Notes: generated by a model not told the origin, from the letters alone. A DNA stretch of 11,844 bases from CAZZNQ01 sp964655775 (GCA_964655775.1 CAZZNQ010000112.1:1-11844); one strand, 5' to 3'. Shown: positions 1 through 7,562, counted from the first letter of the stretch. Program-made: numbers and translations.

Positions 1-756
1 GTGTTCCAGGAACCGATGACGGCGCTCAATCCTGTGTTCACCATCGGCAATCAGATCGCGGAAGCCGTCATGCTGCACCGCGACGTGGGGCGGGCCGAGG
101 CCCGGGAGATCGCGATAGACACGTTGGAGAAGGTGCGGATGCCGGACGCCCCCCGGCGCATGGAGGAGTACGCGCATGAGATGTCCGGCGGCATGCAGCA
201 GCGGGCGATGATCGCCATGGCGCTGGTCTGCCGGCCGGAGCTGCTGATCGCCGACGAGCCGACCACGGCCCTGGACGTGACCATCCAGGCGCAGACGCTG
301 GACCTGCTGCGCGACCTGAAAGACGAGTTGGGCATGTCCATGCTGATGATAACGCACGACCTGGGCGTGGTGGCGGAGGTGGCCGACCGGGTGGCCGTGA
401 TGTACGCCGGGCAGATCGTGGAACGGGCGCCGGTGCTGGAACTCTTCGAGCGCCCCCTGCACCCCTACATGGCCAACCTGCTGAAGGCGATGCCCCAGAA
501 AGGCTCGGCGGGCCGGCCGCTGAACGTGATACCGGGCCGCGTGCCCGACCCACGCCATCACCCCAGCGGCTGCCGGTTCCATCCGCGCTGCCCCCTCGCG
601 GTTGCCGCCTGCGCCGAGATCGAGCCCGAGCTTCGGCAGATCGCCCCTGCACACCGTGCGGCATGCATCCGACTGGAAGGCTACTGGGACGGCGAGCCCC
701 CGGTTCGCGTGGAGACAGTGGACGCCGACACGGTCAGCGGGGTGAGCGATGGCTGA
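1..756 (+). CDS. Oligopeptide/dipeptide ABC transporter ATPase, DppD/OppD type (5' truncated)
   Basis: This is an ATP-binding subunit that powers import of oligopeptides or dipeptides through an inner-membrane permease pair. The window opens inside the gene: the reading frame starts at the Q-loop (FQEPMTALNP), so the N-terminal part with Walker A is missing, and the first GTG is just an internal valine codon. Visible motifs are the ABC signature MSGGMQQ (about 61-67), Walker B LLIADEP (81-87), the D-loop ALDV and the switch histidine in ITHDLG (H119). The C-terminal extension, with HHPSGCRFHPRCP and cysteines 191, 197, 204 and 222, is the oligo_HPY region typical of Opp/Dpp ATPases. The stop overlaps the start of the next ATPase gene by 8 nt, implying translational coupling and a DppD/DppF heterodimer. 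The substrate cannot be told from this subunit. The family call is very secure. Confidence 0.95.
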   Translation: MFQEPMTALNPVFTIGNQIAEAVMLHRDVGRAEAREIAIDTLEKVRMPDAPRRMEEYAHEMSGGMQQRAMIAMALVCRPELLIADEPTTALDVTIQAQTLDLLRDLKDELGMSMLMITHDLGVVAEVADRVAVMYAGQIVERAPVLELFERPLHPYMANLLKAMPQKGSAGRPLNVIPGRVPDPRHHPSGCRFHPRCPLAVAACAEIEPELRQIAPAHRAACIRLEGYWDGEPPVRVETVDADTVSGVSDG

Positions 757-1753
757 ACGAGGAGCCCTGCTGCGGGTCCGCGACCTGAGGAAGCATTTCC
801 CCCTGCGGGGCGGCGTGCTCTCGCGCGTGCACGGCTACGTCAAGGCGGTGGACGGCGTCTCGCTCACCATCGGGCGGGGCGAGACGCTGGGCCTGGTCGG
901 AGAGAGCGGCTGCGGAAAGACTACGGCCGGTCGCACCATCCTGCGCCTGCTGGAACCCACTTCCGGCGAGATATGGCTCGGCGAGACGCCGGTCCACGAT
1001 CTGGGCGGCGGCGATCTGCGCCGGCTGCGCCGACGGATGCAGATGATCTTTCAGGACCCGTACGGCTCGCTGAATCCCCGGATGACGGTCGGCCAGATCG
1101 TCGGCGAGCCGCTCGCCGTCCACGGCGCGGCGTGGGGAAAACAACGTCGAAATCGGGTGTCCGAACTGTTGGAAACGGTGGGCCTCTCCGGAGCCTACGT
1201 CAACCACTATCCTCACGAGTTCTCCGGCGGCCAGCGCCAGCGCATCGGTGTGGCGCGCGCCCTGGCACTGCGACCGGACCTGATCATCTGCGACGAACCG
1301 GTATCGGCGCTGGATGTCTCGATACAGGCCCAGATCATCAACCTGCTGAAAGAGCTTCAGGACCGGCGCGGCATATCCTACCTTTTCATCTCTCACGATC
1401 TGGGCGTCGTCGAGCACATATCCGATCACGTCGCCGTGATGTACCTGGGCCGGATCGTCGAGTCTGCCCCGCGGGAGAGGCTCTACGACAGCCCGCTCCA
1501 TCCCTACACGCGGCTGCTGCTTGCCGCCATACCGGAGGTGGATCCGAAGAAGCGGCACGCCCGGGCCTCGGACGACTCCAGCGTGCCCAGCCCCGTCAAT
1601 CCGCCCGGTGGCTGCCACTTCCACCCCCGCTGCCCCTTCGCGGCCGGCGAGTGCCCCCGTAGCGTGCCCGAACTGCGCGAGGTCGAGCCCGGGCACATGG
1701 TGCGGTGCCACCGGGCCGAGGATCTGGTGGGTGGCGACGGCGAAGCAAGGTAA
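749..1753 (+). CDS. Oligopeptide/dipeptide ABC transporter ATPase, DppF/OppF type
   Basis: This is the second ATPase of the peptide importer, 334 residues, a normal length for the family and apparently complete. Motifs in order are Walker A GESGCGKTT (51-59), Q-loop FQDPYGSLNP (101-110), signature FSGGQRQR (158-165), Walker B LIICDEP (178-184), ALDVS D-loop, and the H-loop in SHDLG (H216). It ends with an oligo_HPY extension, GGCHFHPRCP, with cysteines 289, 295, 302 and 320. In studied members this region has been linked to an iron-sulfur cluster or structural role; that is family knowledge, not shown here. The ATG at 749 has a purine-rich GGGGTGAG just upstream and overlaps the preceding gene by 8 nt, the usual arrangement of dppD-dppF. 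Permease and binding-protein genes presumably lie upstream, outside the window. Confidence 0.96.
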   Translation: MAERGALLRVRDLRKHFPLRGGVLSRVHGYVKAVDGVSLTIGRGETLGLVGESGCGKTTAGRTILRLLEPTSGEIWLGETPVHDLGGGDLRRLRRRMQMIFQDPYGSLNPRMTVGQIVGEPLAVHGAAWGKQRRNRVSELLETVGLSGAYVNHYPHEFSGGQRQRIGVARALALRPDLIICDEPVSALDVSIQAQIINLLKELQDRRGISYLFISHDLGVVEHISDHVAVMYLGRIVESAPRERLYDSPLHPYTRLLLAAIPEVDPKKRHARASDDSSVPSPVNPPGGCHFHPRCPFAAGECPRSVPELREVEPGHMVRCHRAEDLVGGDGEAR

Positions 1754-1769
1754 GGAACCGGCGACCACC

Positions 1770-2765
1770 TCACCAGGGCCAGTCCACGCTGAACTCCCGC
1801 AGTTCCGCCCGGCAGGTGGGGCCGTGCCCGATCAGAATGCGCTTCTCCGCGCAGTCGAAGAGGACGCAGCCCAGGGTGTTGGGGTGACGGCAGAAGCAGT
1901 TGGGTTCGTTCGCATGAGAGCAGAGGGCGGTGCGGAGATCGTCCAGGCTGCGCAGTCCCCCGCAGACGGACTGCGCCTCCCGCGAGCGGGTGTAGGTGTT
2001 GGACGACGGCGGCTGGGCCTCGAACTGCACCATCTCCTCGAAGAGGTAGTTGTTGCAGTGGTAGGCGTTGGCCGTGATGTCCCGGACCTGCAGTGCGGTT
2101 GCCGACGTCTCCACGTCGACGATCCGACCGGCCTGGCGGAACACCCAGTTCTCACCCTGGGCGCGCGTGCTGCTCCGCAGAATCGAGATGGCGTCGTCGA
2201 TGCCGCGCGCCTCCATCACCCGCCGGCAGAAGGATCGCTTCGGTTCGCCGATTCGGAAATCGGACGGCCGTAGCGCGTTGCAGGTCGAGAGGAGGCCGTG
2301 CGAGTTGACGAACGGCGCGTGCCCCGGCAGGCTGCCGACGTAGCAAAGGGCCAGGACTCGGAGGCCCGAAGCATACGACGCCTTCAGCACGAACACGTCG
2401 TTCTCCTTGCCGCCGTCCTCATTGTGGCCGATCAGTGTTCGCTCGCCGTCCCGAACGATGAGTGTCGTGCACCCGTCCGCATCGGGAAGCGGCCGGTCCA
2501 GTTCCACAAACTGGATCCTCGCAACGACATCGAACGGCAGTTCCGCCCCGTCCGCCAGACCGCGCAACTCATCCATAACGGTCGGGTACGGCTTGACGTG
2601 GGCGAGGTAGGCGGCGTAGCGTTTGAGAATGCCCGCATTCTCCGTTCGTGCCCGCGGCACCGCGTCGGCCAGCGCGCGCACCCGTTCCCCCATCCGGCGA
2701 CCTATCTGCAAGCCCACCTCGTAGGGGGTTCCTTCCGCCTCGATCAACGCTATCGGTCCGGCCAT
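1770..2765 (-). CDS. C45-family autoproteolytic hydrolase/acyltransferase (acyl-CoA:6-APA acyltransferase-like)
   Basis: This 331-residue protein resembles peptidase family C45, the Ntn-hydrolases related to fungal acyl-CoA:isopenicillin N acyltransferase, which cleave or transfer acyl groups on amide bonds after self-cleavage. The N-terminal part (about 1-98) has the EGTPYEVGLQIGR segment common in the family. The predicted nucleophile is C99 in DGCTT, with autoproteolysis expected between G98 and C99. It is followed by GERTLIGHNEDG (107-118), where N115 matches the conserved Asn of the G-x-N-x-D motif. No signal peptide is evident, so it is probably cytoplasmic. The ATG at 2765 has GGAG 8 nt upstream. 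The gene converges on the peptide-transporter ATPase gene with only 16 nt between stops, so processing of an imported acylated peptide is an attractive but unproven idea. The bacterial substrate is unknown; the family call is good. Confidence 0.85.
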   Translation of the reverse strand: MAGPIALIEAEGTPYEVGLQIGRRMGERVRALADAVPRARTENAGILKRYAAYLAHVKPYPTVMDELRGLADGAELPFDVVARIQFVELDRPLPDADGCTTLIVRDGERTLIGHNEDGGKENDVFVLKASYASGLRVLALCYVGSLPGHAPFVNSHGLLSTCNALRPSDFRIGEPKRSFCRRVMEARGIDDAISILRSSTRAQGENWVFRQAGRIVDVETSATALQVRDITANAYHCNNYLFEEMVQFEAQPPSSNTYTRSREAQSVCGGLRSLDDLRTALCSHANEPNCFCRHPNTLGCVLFDCAEKRILIGHGPTCRAELREFSVDWPW

Positions 2766-2801
2766 TGCCTGTGCTCCGCGTGGTTTCTATGTGGGCCGAC
2801 G

Positions 2802-2807
2802 ATTATA
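2802..2807 (-). promoter_or_regulatory. Candidate -10 element for the C45 hydrolase gene
   Basis: Read on the minus strand this is a perfect TATAAT. The predicted start of transcription lies near 2795, about 30 nt before the ATG at 2765. The best hexamer 17 nt upstream (TGCGGA, 2830-2825) is a poor -35, so the call rests mainly on the -10 and its position. Confidence 0.45.
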
Positions 2808-2858
2808 GCCCGCCTTGCCGGCCGTCCGCACGGTGGGGGCCAGCATGCCGGAACATTG

Positions 2859-2887
2859 TTGGCCTCGGGGCGCTTTCCGAGTATGAT
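2859..2887 (+). promoter_or_regulatory. Candidate sigma70-type promoter for tRNA-Ser
   Basis: TTGGCC (2859-2864) and TATGAT (2882-2887) are separated by exactly 17 nt. Transcription would start near 2894, leaving a leader of about 59 nt before the mature tRNA at 2953. It sits back-to-back with the candidate -10 of the divergent C45 hydrolase gene. Confidence 0.5.
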
Positions 2888-2952
2888 AGCGACAAGTCCG
2901 GAAGATGGCGTATGCCGTTGCGACAGCCTGCCGGGCGGTTCCTGCGAGCGGC

Positions 2953-3043
2953 GGAGGGGTGGCTGAGCGGACGAAAGCGACGGTTTTGAAAACCGTTGTC
3001 CCGTTCTGCGGGACCCTGGGTTCGAATCCCAGCCCCTCCGCCA
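2953..3043 (+). tRNA. tRNA-Ser (anticodon UGA)
   Basis: This is a class II tRNA that reads UCA and other UCN codons. The acceptor stem GGAGGGG (2953-2959) pairs with CCCCTCC (3033-3039), followed by discriminator G at 3040 and an encoded CCA (3041-3043). The D-arm contains GGCTGAGCGG. The anticodon stem ACGGT/ACCGT encloses the loop TTTGAAA, which places anticodon TGA at 2987-2989. A long variable arm (GTCCCG...CGGGAC) is the hallmark of tRNA-Ser, and the T-arm CTGGG-TTCGAAT-CCCAG is canonical. The nearest genes are an unrelated hydrolase and a membrane protein, so it is a single tRNA gene. No integrase gene or duplicated tRNA 3' end was found in the window. Confidence 0.97.
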
Positions 3044-3148
3044 TCCGCCCTTTCCATCCAGCGCATCGCGCCCCCCCGCCCAGCACGAGGCAACACATGC
3101 ACTCTATGGGCCACGAGAGGCCGTCCCTCCGGGCCTCATCGCGGACGA

Positions 3149-3589
3149 TCATCCCTGATCTTCAGGCCCACCCGGCGGGCGCTGAAGGCCGAACAGCGCG
3201 CGAACTGCCGGTCGCGTGAGCACACGGTACTGCCACCAGGCCAGCCAGAAGCCGAACGCCGCAAAAGCCAGCGCCACCGGCTTCGGCACCCGGCGCACGC
3301 TCTGCCCCAGCACCCGCAGGTCTGCAGGTCCGGGCGCGATCAGCATGAAGAGCGCGACAAGGGGAATGACGATCATGGCGATCCAGAGAAGGACCACGGC
3401 GCAGGTCCGCCAGCCCTGGCTTAGAGCCAGCAGACCGGGCCCGATGAACAGGCCCAACACGCCGAAGTTGATGCTGATGCGCCCGTGGGCAAACGCCACG
3501 ATCACCTCGACGACCGCCAGCACTCCACCGACAATGAAAAGAACGGCTACCACCTTCAGCGCTGCCGGCAGTTCTCGCTCGGACCCCAT
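3149..3589 (-). CDS. Hypothetical four-helix membrane protein
   Basis: This is a 146-residue hydrophobic protein that I do not assign to a named family. Predicted membrane segments lie at about 12-34, 41-58, 62-85 and 103-122. A basic loop (ADLRVLGQSVRRVPKP) separates helices 3 and 4, and the charged C-terminal tail after the last helix reads WQYRVLTRPAVRALFG. An in-frame ATG exists six codons earlier (3607), but the sequence AAGGAG lies 6 nt upstream of the ATG at 3589, inside that extension, so 3589 is the better start. The gene is divergent from the exported glycosidase-like gene and about 105 nt from the tRNA. No partner gene or catalytic motif suggests a role. It is likely a small inner-membrane protein of unknown function. 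Confidence 0.75.
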   Translation of the reverse strand: MGSERELPAALKVVAVLFIVGGVLAVVEVIVAFAHGRISINFGVLGLFIGPGLLALSQGWRTCAVVLLWIAMIVIPLVALFMLIAPGPADLRVLGQSVRRVPKPVALAFAAFGFWLAWWQYRVLTRPAVRALFGLQRPPGGPEDQG

Positions 3590-3680
3590 ACGCGCTCCTT
3601 CCGCCATTGGCCGCTTGTTGTTGCTTCGCAGGCATACTTTATCGGAGACGAAGGAGCCCGGTCAACCCGTGTTCGAGCCG

Positions 3681-3711
3681 CTGCCACTTCGGGACCTCGG
3701 TCTGCTACAAT
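3681..3711 (+). promoter_or_regulatory. Weak candidate promoter for the exported GHL10-like gene
   Basis: TACAAT (3706-3711) is close to the -10 consensus and lies about 40 nt before the ATG at 3751. The best upstream hexamer, CTGCCA (3681-3686), is 19 nt away, longer than ideal, so this remains tentative. Confidence 0.3.
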
Positions 3712-3750
3712 GGCGGGCTATCGCCCAGGCAAATCAGAGGAGGCATCCCC

Positions 3751-6342
3751 ATGGGACGCACCGCATTGGCGCTGCTGCTGTCGTTGCTCGCGTTGGTCGC
3801 CGGTCCGGTCCTTTCACAGGACTACCGGCTCGCGGTGGTCGTGGATCCCGGCGGCGCGAGGGAATCCGAAGGAGCCCAGCGGTACCTCGCGCGGACGCGG
3901 GCCGCGCTGGACGCCGTTGGGGCGCAGTACGACCTGCTCTCCGAGAAGCAGTTGCTGCACGGCGCCCTCGACGCATATCCGGTCGCCGTCGTTCCATATG
4001 CGCCTAATCTCAGTGCGGCGGGCCGCGCAACGCTCCGAACGTTCTGCCACGACGGCGGCAAGGTGATGTGTTTCTACACGACTTACGGATTGGAAGCGGA
4101 GCTGGGCCTGCTGGGGACGACGTACGTGTCCGGGGCGGATCCCTCGCTCTTCGCGTACGTCAGGTGCGAGGGGTCGGCGCTGCCGGGCCTGCCGGACGGG
4201 TTCGCGCAGTCCTCGTGGAACATCCGCGCCCCCGATCCCGCGCCGCAAACCCGGGTGCTGGCCACCTGGCTGGACCCCGAACACCGGGAAACGGATTACG
4301 CCGCGGCGACGTTGAGCGACGGGGGCTTCTACTTCTCGCACGTCCTCGTGGCCGAGGGCGACGAGGCGCTGCGTGGGGCGGGCCGGATGCTGGTGGCGGC
4401 GGCCGACTACATGGCGGCCCGGCGGGGCAAACGCCGCCAACTGGCCATCGTACACGGCACCGCGAGCGAGAGCGACAGCGGCGACGGACGGCTTGTCGGC
4501 GACATGGTCGGCGAGATGGAGAGCATCCTTGCCGAGGCCGGGCTTCCGTACACGGTCGTCACGGACGAAGCCGTCGCACGAGGCTCGCTGCGGGATCGGC
4601 AAGTGGCGATCTTCCCGCTCAACTTCCGACTGGCGCCCGGAGAGGCGGAGGCGGTCGAACGCTTCGTATCCGAGGGCGGGGCTATCATTGGCTGCTTCTC
4701 GCTGAACGGTGCGCTCGCCCGGCTCGCGGGCGTGGCCGGCAAGGAGTTCCGATCCGGCGGCTCGGACACTCCCTTCCAGGTGGTCGCGTTCGACGATGCC
4801 GCCCCGGACGGTGTCCCGTCCTCCTTCGGGCAACATTCCGCAAACACCATGGCGCCCCGGCCCGCCGAGGACGGTCGGATCATCGCAACCTGGCGGGACA
4901 ACGAGGGGCGCGACACGGGCGTGCCGGCCGCGATTCTGTCGCCGACTGGGATGTACTTCTCGTACATCCTCCATGCCGGGGACGTGGGCAAGACATCGCA
5001 GTTCATGTTGGCGGTGATCGCACACCTGGCCGACTACGACGTCTACGGGCCGGCGCTGGCCGCCCTCCGTGAAAGGCTGTGGGACTTCCGTCGCTTCGAC
5101 GGCAGGGAGGCGCTCCTCTCCGCGTGCCGAGACGACGCCCGCGCCCACGCCGCCGCGCAGCAGGCCACGGAACTGGCGGAGAAAGCGGCCGCACAGCAGA
5201 GCGCCGGCAACGCGCGCGGCGCATACCTCACCTTGAGGGAGGCGCGAGCCGCCGCCGAGACCGCCTTCATCGGCAGCCTGCCCTCTACCCATGGCCCGGA
5301 GTTCCGGGGTGCCTGGCAGCACGACGTCAGCGTGCCCGGACAGGATTGGGATGCCCATTTTCGCAGCATGGCGGAGCGGCACCTCAACGCGTACCTGCCC
5401 AACGTCTGCGCGGCCGGCTATGCCCATTACGAGAGCGACTTGCTGCCGACGTCGGACTTCGTCCGCGAGCACGGTCCGCAGATCGGCCCGATGCTTGAAG
5501 CCGCAAAGAGGCACGGGATCGAGGCGCACCTCTGGCGCGTGAACTACAACCTCTGGCGCCCGGACCGGGAAGTGATCGACCGATACGCCGCGCAGGGCCG
5601 GCTCTGCCTGGACCCACGGGGCGACATTGTGGGCCTGGACCGCGGGAACGCGACGCTGTGCCCGTCGCACCCGGCGAATCAGCAGTTCGAGATCGACTGC
5701 ATGGTCGAGATGACGAGCAAGTTCCATCCGGACGGCATACACTTCGACTACATCCGCTACCCGGGCCCCCAGGCGTGCTACTGCCCCGGGTGCCGCAGCC
5801 GGTTCGAGGCCGGGCTGGACAAGCAGGTGGCGAACTGGCCGGACGACGTGCTGAACGTCGGCCCGCTGAGGCAGGACTACCTGCAGTTCCGACGCGACCA
5901 GATCACGGCCGTAGTCCGGGAAACCCGTCGGCGGTCGCGCGAGGTCGATCCCGACGTACTCATATCCGCGGCGGTCTTCTCGAGCTGGGACAGCCCGTGG
6001 GGCGCGCGCGACGGCGTGGGGCAGGACTGGCCTCTCTGGGCGCGCGAGGGATACCTGGATTTCGTCTGCCCGATGAACTACACGCAGAGCGCCGGCGAGT
6101 TGGCCGCCCTGGTCAGGCGCCAGCGGGAGCTATTGGACGGCCGGATCCCGCTGCAGTCCGGTATCGGCGCTTACCGATCCGGCTCCTCATGGCGGATGGC
6201 CGACCTGGTGGACACGGCCCGGTCCGCGGGCGCGGACGGCCTCTGCTTCTTCGACTACCGGGGACGCGTGGTGGGCGAGTATCTTCCCGCCCTGGTTGCC
6301 GGTCCGCTCCGACGGCCGGCGGCCACGCCCTGGACGCGATGA
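3751..6342 (+). CDS. Exported GHL10-type (family 10-like) glycosidase with two tandem amidotransferase-like N-terminal domains
   Basis: This is an 863-residue exported protein, probably acting on polysaccharide outside the cytoplasm. A signal peptide (MGRTALALLLSLLALVAGPV, cleavage near residue 22) begins at the ATG with AGAGGAGG 10 nt upstream. The open frame continues upstream to 3607, but that part is arginine- and cysteine-rich and unconvincing. Two repeated halves, about 25-225 and 228-432, look like Rossmann/class-I amidotransferase-type folds. Each ends alike: ATWLDPEHRETDYAAATLS versus ATWRDNEGRDTGVPAAILS, then YFSHVL versus YFSYIL. An alanine-rich helical linker (about 455-508) follows. 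The C-terminal domain (from about 515) matches the GHL10/DUF187 glycosyl-hydrolase-like family: FRGAWQHDV, then GIHFDYIRYP (662-671), then CYCPGC (676-681), and FVCPMNYT (771-778). The catalytic acid is unproven; D666 is a candidate. The substrate is unknown. Confidence 0.85.
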   Translation: MGRTALALLLSLLALVAGPVLSQDYRLAVVVDPGGARESEGAQRYLARTRAALDAVGAQYDLLSEKQLLHGALDAYPVAVVPYAPNLSAAGRATLRTFCHDGGKVMCFYTTYGLEAELGLLGTTYVSGADPSLFAYVRCEGSALPGLPDGFAQSSWNIRAPDPAPQTRVLATWLDPEHRETDYAAATLSDGGFYFSHVLVAEGDEALRGAGRMLVAAADYMAARRGKRRQLAIVHGTASESDSGDGRLVGDMVGEMESILAEAGLPYTVVTDEAVARGSLRDRQVAIFPLNFRLAPGEAEAVERFVSEGGAIIGCFSLNGALARLAGVAGKEFRSGGSDTPFQVVAFDDAAPDGVPSSFGQHSANTMAPRPAEDGRIIATWRDNEGRDTGVPAAILSPTGMYFSYILHAGDVGKTSQFMLAVIAHLADYDVYGPALAALRERLWDFRRFDGREALLSACRDDARAHAAAQQATELAEKAAAQQSAGNARGAYLTLREARAAAETAFIGSLPSTHGPEFRGAWQHDVSVPGQDWDAHFRSMAERHLNAYLPNVCAAGYAHYESDLLPTSDFVREHGPQIGPMLEAAKRHGIEAHLWRVNYNLWRPDREVIDRYAAQGRLCLDPRGDIVGLDRGNATLCPSHPANQQFEIDCMVEMTSKFHPDGIHFDYIRYPGPQACYCPGCRSRFEAGLDKQVANWPDDVLNVGPLRQDYLQFRRDQITAVVRETRRRSREVDPDVLISAAVFSSWDSPWGARDGVGQDWPLWAREGYLDFVCPMNYTQSAGELAALVRRQRELLDGRIPLQSGIGAYRSGSSWRMADLVDTARSAGADGLCFFDYRGRVVGEYLPALVAGPLRRPAATPWTR

Positions 6343-6398
6343 GCGGCGAGTCCACGCGCGGCCACCGGTCTTGCGCCAACGTCTCTACCGGTTGGTGG

Positions 6399-6427
6399 TT
6401 GACGGGCCGCACGGCAGGCGCCATCAT
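6399..6427 (+). promoter_or_regulatory. Candidate promoter for the pyruvate-kinase-like domain gene
   Basis: TTGACG (6399-6404, five of six -35 positions) and CATCAT (6422-6427, four of six -10 positions) are exactly 17 nt apart. Transcription would start near 6434, about 42 nt before the ATG at 6476. This would allow expression independent of the glycosidase gene that ends 134 nt upstream. Confidence 0.42.
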
Positions 6428-6475
6428 GGGCGATCGGTGGATCTGTTCACATGCCTTCGTCAATGGGAGACGGAA

Positions 6476-7045
6476 ATGATTAGGCGGGAGATACTGCTCT
6501 TCGAACAGGGCGGAAAGGAGAACACCGGGGCGACGCTGCAGGCGTGCCGCAAGCGAGCCGAGGAACTGGGGATACAGCACCTGGTCCTGGCGACCTCGAC
6601 CGGCGAGACGGCGCTGAGGGCGGCCGATGTCCTGGCTGGGAGCGACGTCTCCATCATCGGCGTCACCCTCCACGCAGGCCTGTGGAAGGTCTACAGCGGC
6701 GTCGACGACGAGAAGGTGGCCGCGGCGGAGGCAAAGGGCGTGCGTTTCCTCACGGCGACACACACGCTGATGGGCAACGTGGAGTCCGCGATAAGGCAGA
6801 AGTTCGGCGGCGTTCCTCCCGTCGAACTCATCGCGCACACGTACTACACCTTCAGCCAGGGGATGAAGGTGGCCGTCGAGGTGGCGGTGATGGCCGCCGA
6901 CGCGGGACTGATCGACGATGAATCGGACGTCATCGCGGTGGGCGGAACCGGACAGGGGGCGGACACGGCCATCGTGCTGCGCCCGGCCTATTCGACAGAG
7001 TTCTTCTCGGCGAAGGTGCGTGAGATCATCGCCATGCCGCGCTGA
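6476..7045 (+). CDS. Stand-alone pyruvate kinase alpha/beta (C-terminal) domain protein
   Basis: This 189-residue protein resembles the C-terminal alpha/beta domain of pyruvate kinase but has no room for the catalytic TIM barrel, so it cannot be a complete pyruvate kinase. Family-like segments are CRKRAEELGIQHLVLATSTG (24-43, resembling the nucleotide/effector-binding face), VTLHAG (63-68), and FSQGMKVAVEVAVMAADAGL (126-145). They are followed by DVIAVGGTGQGADTAIVLRP (151-170) and a C-terminal FFSAKVREI. Stand-alone versions occur in archaea and several bacteria, and their function is not established; ligand sensing is an inference from the domain. The ATG at 6476 has GGGAGA 5 nt upstream. 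The frame stays open 60 codons further back, but that part lacks such a signal. The stop is 12 nt from the convergent ankyrin gene's stop. There is no signal peptide, so it should be cytoplasmic. Confidence 0.85.
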   Translation: MIRREILLFEQGGKENTGATLQACRKRAEELGIQHLVLATSTGETALRAADVLAGSDVSIIGVTLHAGLWKVYSGVDDEKVAAAEAKGVRFLTATHTLMGNVESAIRQKFGGVPPVELIAHTYYTFSQGMKVAVEVAVMAADAGLIDDESDVIAVGGTGQGADTAIVLRPAYSTEFFSAKVREIIAMPR

Positions 7046-7057
7046 ATCCGGCGGGCG

Positions 7058-7510
7058 TCACGCCCCGCTGCAGACCTCGAACTCGCACTGACGGTGCACA
7101 TCGAAGGCCGAAGGCCCGTGCGTTGGGGCCGCCAGCACATGCCGTACGATGTCGCGGCGCCAGCGCACCGCCTGATCCAGCGCCGTCGCACCGGTGGCAT
7201 CCTCGGCGTCGGGGTCGGCGCCGTTCTCCAGAAGTGTCAGCAGGCAATCCACCTGCCCGGCAGCGGCCGCACCGTGCAGTGGGGTCCAACCGGTGGACGT
7301 GCGACTGCCGTGGTCCGCGCCGCGTTCCAGCAGCAACTCCACGACGCCGCTCCACCCGCACTCGGCCGCCACGTGCAGCGCCGTGACGCCGGACTGGTCG
7401 GCACCGTTCACCTGTGCTCCGCTCGCAAGCAGCTTTTCGACCAGCCGGCGGTCGCCTCTCGCGGACGCCAGCAGCAGGGCCTGTACCATGGGCGTAGTCT
7501 TCGCGTTCAT
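7058..7510 (-). CDS. Ankyrin-repeat protein
   Basis: This is a 150-residue cytoplasmic protein made almost entirely of about four ankyrin repeats. These lie at about 8-38 (ALLLASARGDRRLVEKLLAS), 41-73 (GVTALHVAAECG...LLLERGAD), 74-106 (GWTPLHGAAAAG...LLENGADPDAED) and a partial one at 107-130 (GATALDQAV). The consensus TALH/TPLH, AA..G and LL..GAD signatures are clear. Ankyrin repeats bind proteins; the partner is unknown. The last 20 residues are not repeat-like and contain two cysteines. The start at 7510 is preferred over an in-frame ATG at 7537 because GAGGT lies 6 nt upstream of it and nothing comparable precedes the earlier ATG. It is the last minus-strand gene, 118 nt after the M48 protease gene. 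That gap contains an inverted repeat that would hide the ribosome-binding site, suggesting regulated translation. Confidence 0.88.
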   Translation of the reverse strand: MNAKTTPMVQALLLASARGDRRLVEKLLASGAQVNGADQSGVTALHVAAECGWSGVVELLLERGADHGSRTSTGWTPLHGAAAAGQVDCLLTLLENGADPDAEDATGATALDQAVRWRRDIVRHVLAAPTHGPSAFDVHRQCEFEVCSGA

Positions 7511-7512
7511 CT

Positions 7513-7562
7513 CTGTACCTCGTTGGGGTCGCGCCATATGATGGGTTCCGTCAGAGGTACAG
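7513..7562 (-). promoter_or_regulatory. 5'-leader stem-loop sequestering the ankyrin gene's ribosome-binding site
   Basis: On the minus strand CTGTACCTC (7562-7554) is followed 32 nt later by its perfect complement GAGGTACAG (7521-7513), ending 2 nt before the ATG at 7510. The Shine-Dalgarno GAGGT lies wholly inside the 9-bp stem. In an mRNA started upstream of 7562 the site would be paired and poorly accessible. A small CCAT-CAT-ATGG hairpin may form in the loop. The pairing is read directly from sequence; the regulatory effect is inferred. Confidence 0.5.

Noticed and set aside
734..1768. 344-codon minus-strand open frame over the DppF-type ATPase gene
   Set aside because: The plus strand carries all ABC ATPase motifs; the antisense frame has none.
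2953..3043. tRNA-Ser as an integration site of a genomic island
   Set aside because: I found no repeat of the tRNA 3' end elsewhere in the window and no integrase gene nearby.
3607..3750. Upstream extension of the glycosidase gene (start at 3607)
   Set aside because: The extra 48 residues are Arg/Cys-rich, overlap the divergent gene's leader, and lack a ribosome-binding site. The ATG at 3751 has AGAGGAGG and begins a signal peptide.
3814..5742. 642-codon open frame antisense to the exported glycosidase gene
   Set aside because: It is a stop-free shadow of a GC-rich gene with clear signal peptide and domain motifs on the plus strand. The antisense translation has no recognisable features.
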